From Baylisascaris procyonis (lineage: Eukaryota; Nematoda; Chromadorea; Rhabditida; Ascarididae), in assembly GCA_037389465.1 (NCBI GenBank), contig JAZARR010000078.1, forward strand, positions 4,586,501-4,650,500: a stretch of DNA of 64,000 nt, read 5' to 3'. Within the stretch, counting starts at the first letter, position 1; the number at the start of each line of letters is the position of its first letter. The position numbers and the translations under genes are program-made. Below are positions 29,101 through 39,600 of this stretch, piece after piece. The notes beneath the pieces are model-generated. The model was not told where the DNA came from. It made no database searches and worked only from the letters and a program-made list of their open reading frames with translations.

Positions 29101-30450
29101 TTTGCAAAAAGTTTTGACGTGATGAGCAATTTCGAAAGGCATACCAGCCATCCTAGTTCACGAAAAGAGCAATATTGAAGTATAGGATGTAGCATTTATT
29201 TTTTAATCGTTTCGCTGCAGTGACAATTACAAAATATTTAGAAACTAACACTCATTTTGCATAATTCTCTAAAATTATTGCAAATCATAAAGGTTGTTCG
29301 AGTGTGTACGCTTTTGCAATTCCGCTCTATGTATGCGCATTCATTTCCTTTCGTGTGAGTTTTATGCCAATCTCGAGAAAGTTATGGAATCGACTCACTC
29401 CTGCGCATCTAGTGAATGGATGATCGTTCAAGCACTCAGCAGGCGGATCATGCCAATCGGGGGCTTTCTGTGTGAACATTCGTGATGATAAAGTCTGGTT
29501 GATTTTCTTAGTCGGAAATATGAACTTGTCTTCGGCATTTAGGCTATTTGATGATGTGACTCCTTCTTCTTGCTTCTTATTCTTCCATTTTTCCACCCCT
29601 TCTAAGTGTCAGGATTAATAACTCAGCTTGCTATTTCTCCTATTGTTGCATCTAATTCATTCATCGTTTTGCGTTGTCTACTGCGCGGTCGGTTGCGAAG
29701 CTCCGACCAGATTGTTGGCTCTGTTCAATAAGTCCGAACAGTCGTAAGAGGAACAACGATGAATCAACTCGTCAGCATTCGACAGGCAGAAGACGAGCCT
29801 AAGCCCTAACTTCACACGACGGACCTGCAATAAGTAGGGCGCCAACTTAAAGACCGCTGGAGCCAAGTGGATCAGAGAGGCATTGGGTTAGAGCAAGTGG
29901 AAGCGATGTGAAGAGACATTTATTCGTAATGAATGCTATGTTGATTGGAATAAATAAATAAGGAATAAATAAGAATGCATTTAATTCACCATCTACGGCG
30001 AGCGTATCCCTATTACAACAGAGTGATAAAATATTGGCACGTCGGTCAATCGCATGCTAATGTGAGCGTAGTGCGACGACGTCGACAGCTGCGATTTGAC
30101 TTCATTATACTGGCAACAAAGCATGCGTAAACGCCGCCATTTAGATGCTTCCTAACAGGGAGGTGAATGTGCGAGGCGATAAAAACAAAGTATGCGTTGA
30201 TTTGATGCCAATCGGGGATCATCTCGAGAAACTATTGCAAAATTAGAAAAAGAATTTTATTCATGTAATCGCATGCTATTCTAATATCGCCTGGATATCT
30301 GCATCAAATGCGTTATTGAAGATGTTTTAAGCCTTTTCGTGTGTTTAAATATGTCCTATGCAAGTTGCCCTATAGAGTACATTTAAATACATCTTTGAAG
30401 CTGTTTCGCAGTGATATCATGGCCACCGAGTTGTGGTAATATTAAATTTT
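26146..30450. other. Upstream region of elt-1 without a supported gene
   Basis: AT-rich apart from 29.68-29.87 kb and 30.03-30.13 kb. A minus-strand open frame follows an acceptor-like CTTATTGCAG at 29.83 kb but is unrecognised. If the acceptor at 30460 is a trans-splice site, part of this stretch would be outron and promoter. Confidence 0.55.
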
Positions 30451-30463
30451 TTTCTTGCAGCAG
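30451..30463 (+). promoter_or_regulatory. Splice acceptor before the elt-1 start, likely SL trans-splice site, with NAGNAG ambiguity
   Basis: The T-rich tract runs directly into TTGCAGCAG, giving two possible acceptors three bases apart (30460 and 30463). No donor-paired coding exon is evident just upstream. In nematodes this arrangement commonly marks where a spliced leader is added. Choice of either AG leaves ATG 30476 unaffected. Confidence 0.5.
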
Positions 30464-30655
30464 ACGCCACGCCGCATGGAGTACAAATTCCAGCCTGGGC
30501 AACTTGGCGGTCACTCAGAGTTACTCTACCAGCAGGTGCAGCCTCTTCAAGAGACCAACCTCGACGCTGATCAGTCTGTACCTGTTTCCGACTTAGCAGC
30601 TATTCAAATGAATCCTGTCTCTCAAGATAGTGAACCAGTCCAAAATGAGGACAGT
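30461..30655 (+). CDS. elt-1: elt-1 exon 1 (coding from 30476)
   Basis: A strong acceptor (TTTTTTTCTTGCAG, ending at 30460) is followed after 15 nt by GCCGCATGG, so ATG 30476 is the chosen start, beginning [12 protein letters not shown]. The short leader after an intron-like acceptor is typical of a nematode trans-spliced first exon. The exon encodes 60 residues rich in Q, L, D and S and ends at the donor AGT|GTACGT, phase 0. A rival donor at 30653|GTGTAC is weaker. The frame is open through the acceptor, so an upstream coding exon joined by cis-splicing is not excluded. Confidence 0.72.
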
Positions 30656-33600
30656 GTACGTTTTTGCCAGATCTTTTCCCGCTCATTTATGTTGCCGCTT
30701 TTGAAACGCTTCTGCGTGACGATGCATATTGGCATATGTACTCTTCTTAAGAATCTCGATACAGCGATTCTGTGCAAATCGTCTGTTGCGTTTTTTGAGA
30801 TCTTCGCAACGCTAGAAACGAGCGCAATATGTGTTTCTTGTGAATTTTTTTAATCATTTGAAAATTTTCCGCGAAGAAAACACTCTACAGCTTTGAAGAA
30901 AAAGCAGTAGATTACTTTATTTGCTACTATAAAAGACTGTCTAAATTCTAGGATTCTGACCTCTTGAGATTTTCAGCTGCTGAATTCCTAACGCCTCAAG
31001 TTGTAATAAATCGTGGCGTTCATATATCAGCTAAGTCGGACTTCATGCGCATGCGGAAATATGATCCTAGATTAGTTATAAACATGATTCGATTGAGGCG
31101 TTCATTTGTCGAGGATTGTTTATTGTCGAGGGTAAACATTCCGTTCTTCAAAAAAGGCTAAAAGAGGGATATTGCCTTATCGAAAACTCATAACAACTTA
31201 GCGCTTAGTTCAGATGATCCGAAAACATTTTTTTTTTTCAGTATATTTGTCGTCCGTGAACGATTAGTCTCAACAACTATTTCGATAAGCGCCAAATTTT
31301 GTTAGAGGTTTTTCGTTGCAATAAATTGATGCATTAATTATTTCAGTATGGATAAAGGAAAACGATCGAAAATATAGAGAGATAACATTTATAGAAGCTA
31401 GTTTATATGGTACAAATTAGTAAATGGGTAAGCAACGCAAGAGCTACGTTATGCGTCCCCTCTTCGTAGTACTCACGAAAGGTCATCACCGAATCAGTCA
31501 AACATATCTTATTGCTACTTGAACTTACTTTATAAAGTGCATCTAAAAAACACATCGTTAGAGTGCCGTCTAAGCAGTCTTCCATGTGTAATCACCCTAA
31601 TATACTGATCTATTGTGTTTATCATATCACGGATACCAGTAGTGTGCTGTTTCTGAGTACTCTTTCACGCACCTTGAGCTACAAATACCATGTGCCAATT
31701 ATGCACCTCTCTATACGGATATATGGCATTTGAAATACTGAGTTGCTTTGCGCTTATGAAGCATAAGTTGTTGAGAAGCATAATTTTGGGACTATTATTT
31801 ATGCTTCTGATGTTTAAAATTTCTTAAAATACTTCGTTTTGGATTTCCGCATTTAAACTTTAAGAAGTGTAAAAATACCTCAATTCAAATGTCGTTTCTA
31901 AATGGTTGCTTTTGCAAAGGTATTTTTGCAGGTATTCTCGCCTATAAAGCCATCTACATTTTATACAGCCCCCTCTTCAAACAGCCAACTTTATTATCAG
32001 AGTACGCCGAAAATGGAAGGTTATGGTAAGTGCAACATTTATTCAAACTTGCTCATCCCAATTTTTTCATTCAATGACCGGTTACTACGAGTATTACCTG
32101 TTGTGAATGTTATGAGTACTATGAGTATTTTATGCACTGACCAGTGATTATTTGTTTCTATAACGCTGTTAGATGATAAAATTGCAACAATTAGTGAGCA
32201 GTAAGTTGTTGTAAAATCCTTGGGAATCATTTCTCATAATCAGTTAACGACGACTATTTAAGGCGCTAGTGGACAGTTCTATTCGGGTTTATTCTTTCAA
32301 ACATGGCCCTATCCGAGTGCGGCAACGAATCCTTCAGCTAGCGCAATAGCTGCAACAGCCACTTCACCATGCTCATCCAGTACGACTGATCTAGGATTCA
32401 CACAGCCAGCCACTGTCATTACAGATCCCACTCAAATGTTCGTTGGTGAGTTTTTTGAGCTTATTTCATTCCGCTAATTTCTGACATAACTCTTTCTCTG
32501 CATATTCTTTTTTTTCGTATTCCCATCTTCGCCGAAAATGCACTTCAACCAGTCTTCTGGTCAATATGTGAAACTGTTTTGCTCACGCATTCGAATACCG
32601 CTGTTTGCTAGAGCATTTTTCAAAATATACTTGATCAAAGGTGCTAACGATAAGCATCTTCAATACTTCTTAAGTGGAACTCATGAAAATGCACGACACG
32701 GACAATGCAACAAAACTTATTTTGCAGCTCAAAATCAATCCAGTACGCAGAACTTTTTTCCTCAAGGAGCCTACCAAGCGTATTCTGCAACAGATTACTA
32801 TGGCCCCTTGCACGGTGCCAATCTTCTGGCTGCACAGAGTCGTCTATCGGCGCCAGCATCAGCATGCTCGTCTTCTGGCTCTGCGTCATCACGATCCTCG
32901 AATAGTGGCGTGGGAGGAGTCTCACGGTCTAAGCCGCGGAATACGGCATGTATGTTATTTGCACTTTTTTAAATAGGAAATTTTTATGGATATACGTCTA
33001 ACGCATTATGAGCGCAGTCCTTGCAGCTGAGGGTCGCGAATGTGTGAACTGTGGTGCAGTACAAACACCTCTCTGGCGACGTGATGGTACTGGACATTAT
33101 CTGTGCAACGCTTGTGGATTATACCACAAAATGAACGGGCAAAATCGGCCACTTGTCAAGCCAAAGAAGCGTCAGGTAGAGTCTGTTGTCATATTTTTCA
33201 ATCATTGCATTATTATTATTCGTCGCTCATCTTGAGCAGCTCACTCTAGCTTCCTTTGAAATCGGCTGACATGCATGTTTTTTCCAAAGATAAAATTTAT
33301 TTTTGCAAAATGGAGCAGAAACTATTTTTTGAAAGCATTTAGCCGTATAACACAGAAGTATATGAACCTATTTTCGATGCCATTTATTGTAATAATTCAT
33401 ATCAATTTCTATTTTAATACGCTATATGCTAATGAAATGGTTGCTAAACTAATTTACTTTAGAGAAATATGAAAACGTACAATGTTTGTGAGTTTTACTT
33501 TACTCATAATTTTTGAATTATATAAATATTTTTATCGAATATATTTCATTGTTGGCGATCATATAAATTCATGATGAGTTCTTTTTATAACAGTGCCAAT

Positions 33601-36600
33601 TATTCAATTGACGCATTTCGACAATTGTAAATTTTTGATTGAGAATCAATGAATTTTTTTTTTCTGCATTTATCGCAGCAAATTAACTGAGATATTTTTT
33701 GAAATCATCAGTTCGTAAATGATTTACTGTCATTGCTGCATTCTTTTTTTTTCAACTGTCCACTTTTCATTTTTCTATTTCCCGCCTCTCTTTCTTCATT
33801 TACTCATTAAATTTTCCGTGTGCTATTTAATCCCCATTCATGAGACGTCACATTTTTGCGTTGATTTTTATCAGCATTTTTTGTGTGCTTATGACAAAAT
33901 CAATCAGCGATATTTATTACATCTAGTCTTTAAAGCTCGAGCAGGAAAACAACTGTGAATAATATCGTTATTGCTAAAGTTGCACCGTAACCTAGAAAGT
34001 GGCACACATACTTTAAAATAAAATAACTCATTACTGTCATCACGTGAGATGTAGACGCTTTGAATCTTAGGGCAACTATTCATTGCTTTTATGTGGTTGA
34101 AGTTTGAAGAGAGTAGGAAAATTGGTCTAATTCATAATAAAAACGCAAAAATTTCTGAATTATCGAAATGACTTGAGCACAAGCAGCGTGGATTGCTTAG
34201 GAATACACTCTCGAGCTATCGATTCCGCTTTCAGATGTTGTGAAGTTCGATAAGTGTTTCCTTCTAAATGTTTTCACCCATTTCAAAACTCGTAACAATT
34301 GGAGTCATTGCTTGAGAAAACTTCTTCCTTAAGTATGCAATTATTTTGTTTGCAAATGACTATATTAGTGTGGTTGACTTATCACGGAATCCAAACATCT
34401 TCACCTTTCAAGCGCTTTTTTACCATCACTGTTCGGTGGAGCAGCCTTAAAAATAATTTCTTAAGGCAACGAGCTTAAGACAATAGCAAAGCTAATTCGC
34501 TTCTTAATAGATTTGCCTTTCGCAATGAATCTATGCAAAACAATGCGCTGCGACATGCGTATGTACACATGATTTTGCATATATCGGTGCATCACTACGC
34601 GTTTGCTATCTCTTTCTGTCCGATAGACTCAGTGATCAAAGTGAAAAAGATGAATGTCACAATGCATATAACCCCACGAATTCGAAAATTCCCTAAGTGT
34701 TTAAAATGCTTAAAATTCTTCTTTTTCATTTTCAGTTCACGCCCGCATCTCTCAGAAATATCAACATAGCTGTGAATGTTACAAAAGTAAATTTCAAATC
34801 TGAAAATGATATGCTTTGCATATTTGTACTCTAATAATACTAATTTTCGAGTAAATTTTAAGTGAAAAAATCGATTTGCTCGAAAAAAAATACATCGATT
34901 ATGGCGATAGTTTTCACAGCTCGCATCCTTAGTGTTTCAGAAAATCATCGCTTCTGAAAAGCTTTATTCAAGCATATTGCGTTGAGGTGCGTCGATTGAT
35001 CCATTTCATTTCGCAATTGTATTATTTTATGAGTGAAAATAGAATAGTATCGTAGCCGTGGAAGAGATATGCAATGTTTACTGTAAATTACGCTAAACGT
35101 CTTTTAATTAAACCATTTTCATTTATTTTGCGATTTTTTTTTCTCGTTTCTTTATGATATCAGCGTTTTTGTTTATCGTCTCTCTTTCTCTTCGAATTAT
35201 ATCGTTTTCTTTTACTTTTTAAATCCCTCCGCATTCTAATGATGCCTTTTGTTCTACTTTTGCAACATTCGGATGAATAGCTAATTGTTTTTGGTTTTTC
35301 GTTTCATAGCTAAAATGAATAGATTTTGCAACGATATTACCTATCGTCTTTTTGTTCGTTAGAAATTTTTCTCATTTCGCGTCTCTTTGATAGTTATATG
35401 TTTGTTATTCAACGATGTTGAAGCCTAAAATATGGTGTTGAATAGCATCGAACTATTAGAATTTTTATAAAATGACAGCACAATTAAATTTCAAATTGCA
35501 TTGTAAAATGTGCAATTCATGACCAATTAATTTATTTATTTTGCAATAGATTGTTGTTGTTTTTTTTTTTCAATTATTTTTGATAACTGCACATAGCCAT
35601 AGAACTATTGGATAGCAACAAAGGTGCTACTTTAAAAACGATCATAATTGTGCAATTTATTGCAATTTGTAAGACAGTAGATGTCGTTTTTCCAATATGC
35701 TGCTATTAGAAGGACTAGGATTTCCATGCTTTCTCAATTTTTAGTCTTTCTGTTAAGTATTTTGGCTTTTTTTTGCTTTTTTGCCTACTCTATATCTCCT
35801 TAGAGATTGATGCTAGCGCCAACTTAAAAAAAGAGCTCATTTAGCTGATGGTATGAACCCGAAACTAGTAAGCGCAACATACGAAGAATTTCATAGAAAT
35901 AACACCAAGCGAGGGCGCTGTATTGTCAGCGATGAATGGATGGCGTTGAAGAAGTGAAGCATTGATCGGAAGGCGTTCATAGAAATCTGATTGCGTTCTT
36001 CGTCAAGTTGCACTTTCGTATCGTCTCAGCTGTGCCTCATAACACTCCCAAAAAATTCTCTGATTGTGAGGTGTTCTAACTTTCGCTCCTATTGAAAAAC
36101 GCGTTTGCATATATAAACTTTCCTTCTTATAAGCCCTTCTCCTTGCTATTGACTCCCATATAATACATACACGTTTAGAAGAACTATCGTGGGGAAGCTG
36201 ATATCGATTATTTAAAGAGAAATACAGTAGGGATTAACTTTAGCATGATGCATTTGCTGCTCAGAGGAAATTATTAAGCATCATTAATAAGACGTAAAAG
36301 TTTCGTTTCCAGATTACAATCTATAGTACGTTAGAACTTGATGAGCCAACGATCGCATTTTTTCATTACAGAGCAGATAATAGCTGAAGCACTTTATAGA
36401 CTTAGCACATAGATGATGCTGCCATCAAGCTCCTTGTGCCTATCGACTGCTCTGGCACGGTAGCCTTCCGAATACGTCCCCTTCTTTAGAACAAGTCTTG
36501 TCATTTCTTAAGCCCTGCAGAATGGTCTCTTACAGTAACCTAAGAGTCATCGTTTCACCTGCCTCGTTATATTTCACATCTTAAATTTTCTATGAATGTT

Positions 36601-39600
36601 TTATCAATTATTAGCTTTCATTTCCTGCTCTTAGGCATCTAAGTAGGGCCATTCCATGTTTTCTAACTCAAGAAAACACTGTTCTTCGACGAGCGATTTG
36701 TTCCTCGATCCGAAGGTAGCCAACAACTGGCGCCTATAGAGCGCTATTAGTGAACGCTAATCTTCTAACAATTGGCACCTCTGCCAATAGCATGTAGTGG
36801 TTTTCTATTACGTAATCGAATAGTGTTGGCCGATTATGTAATAAAATATCTGCGTAATCAAACACTGATTATCGCAATTGCAACGCAACTCATTTGCATC
36901 GTATTGATGATCACTTGATCCACTCGAAGTTGCACTTCTACACCTTTCGCATTAATAATCCACCAAAGTGGCAAAATCAACGTGAATTGCTTCAATTAGG
37001 AGACACATACGTAGATGATATTTGCCTGAAAAACACTAAACGAAATGTATGATAAATTTTGGATACTGAAAAGCGTCGTTCCTAGTCATATATGATTCCT
37101 CTTGCAAATTGGTGCTTTAAAAATATACCATAATGGTAGCGTCAACTACAGTTGAAGTGATTAGATCGCTCAGAATTCTTTCCTTCCACTTCTTCCCACA
37201 TCTACTTATTCATATATTGATCTTCTCTATTTAACTTTCATTCAGCACATCTCATCTATCAAAGCAAATTGTTGCATCTCTCTTTTAAAAACAAATCTTT
37301 GAAATTGTTGACAGTGAAACAAATTGAGAATTCATTTTTGCAATTTTTTGAACAAAGAAAATAGAGATTGACGCCGTGCTGAAAAACTACAAATAGGTTC
37401 AGTTTTTTTCGTCGATCCTCTCGCACTGTTAATTTCATCGAAGGACGATCGTTATCTGATCGTCACTTCGAGTCCATACACTCACCAACTCGTTCAACTA
37501 TCCTCACTCTTCACCTTCGATCGTTTCAACAAGCGATTCGTTTCAAATGGGCATTACATACAAAGTGATGCGCATAGCATGTATGCAGACGACGTGAAAA
37601 TGCACGTCTACCTATGAGGGTGTCAGACGACAACACATTTCCATGGAGAATATGGCCGACAAAGAGATTCGTTGAAGAAACGCTTGCAGCAAGATTTTGA
37701 GACAAGTTGTGAACACCGTCTCCATTGCCTGATGCATGCGAGTGATCCTTATCTGACGACATTTTTAATAGGCACGCCAATTGAGAGAACGCATCGCTGT
37801 TCTCTTCTACAGTAACGTGAGCATGAGATCTGCTCTCAATTTACGAACGGATACCTGTTCGTTAGTGGGCCTTATTTCTGCTCTTGCAAACTGCTTACAA
37901 ATAAATATACAGCCTTACAGTTGAGTATTGTATTTCTCTGAATAGAAAGTAATATGGGCTTTTATTTTTCCTGGTTTCCAAATACCATCATCTTCTGCTC
38001 AATAACGACCTTCCATTCAAGAGTTCCTTTCTCCTTCGTCACCTTTTCAGCGCCGTCTTCCATTCAATGGACTGTTCTGTTTAAGTGGACTCAAGAGACT
38101 TAGATATAGAAGCATATAGGTATAAAGAGGATATACGCACCAAATATACGAGCACACGTCTTAAACATCTAAAACATGCGAGTTTGCATATGTGAATAGC
38201 TTACTCTCTAAAAAGCAATACTATCTATGCGGCATTCCATAGGCAGCATATGCAGTTATAATGTTATAACACCTGCGCAGGTGGGACACGATTTGACGAA
38301 TGAAAATTTATTGCAGAGTGCACAGAAAAGAACGGGTATAGAGTGCGTTAACTGCAAAACGAACAACACAACTTTGTGGAGGAGAAATGCTCATGGACAA
38401 CCAGTGTGTAATGCTTGTGGTCTATATCACAAACTTCATAATGTGAGTTCTTTCATTATGCTCTTGCATTTATTTCGTTGTCTCATTTGGGAGTCGTTTT
38501 TCGTACAATATATTAGCCATCGCAATTTTCTCCACCAAAGTAATTCGATGAAAAGTAGATGAGTGCAAGAGTTGATACAGCTTGATGAGTGAGGAAGTAA
38601 GAGGTGAAGCAAAAAGTGCAACCTACCTCCTTTTAAATCCAGCTCAGACAATGTCGTTACTTCAACAATCCTGAAACGTTAACTTCTGAATTCTTCCTAA
38701 GAGTTTGCTGATAAGTTAGCTTACTTAAGCTTAATGAGTCCAGAGTAGGAAGTTGATGCAGCAGGTGAATGATTAGGTGAATTCCGTCATTTTAGATACC
38801 TTCAGAGTGCGACTTGCACCTTTGCTAAGATAAGGAGGATTTCAAGTGACGTTCCGATACTACCGTAGTGATGCGCGTATAACTGAGGATATGTGGATCG
38901 TTGGAAGCAGTGCCCACATTTTTCATATACGATAGTTTCCACATGATGCGTTTGAAATGCTGGACTAATTGTGCTGATTTAATTCGGCCTTACCACTTAG
39001 TATAAACGGTAGTTATATAGTTAAATTCTTAGCAAGTGGGTGCATTTTCTATTTCGACTAACTAATAGTAATCCTGGAAAAAGTATCAAAATTCCAGTTA
39101 AATTGAAAAAAAAATGGAAGTCTTCGCATTTTGGCTACAATGTGTCGCTCCCACAAGGGCGGTATGCACTAGCGCTGGAAATTCAATAAACAAGCAACAA
39201 CCTGCCGCCCCTTTCGTAATAGCAAATCCAATCGTATTTCACTGTGCTTATCATCTATTACTGTATTCACTTCAATAGGTACACAGGAATCCGAAATGAC
39301 CAGCCTTGGAGTCAAATCGGAATTGGAGTTAAGAGATCAGCGTGGTTAAGCGCGCGCCAAATGGATGCGTCTAGGTTTACACAGTCAATTGACACGGCTT
39401 GTCTGACGGGGTTAATTGAGTATGCGGCAAACGCGTTGCGTAATTATTTTATGCGGTGACTGTGGGTGGGCTTTGTGCACTCGCAACAAAGCGCATCGAC
39501 GTTCGTTTAAGGGGCTACAACGAGCAGCTGAATGGGCAACTGCCAGCCGTTGGGCAAGCAATTGCTTCTTTGGAGCGCAACAAAACATTACCCACATCGC

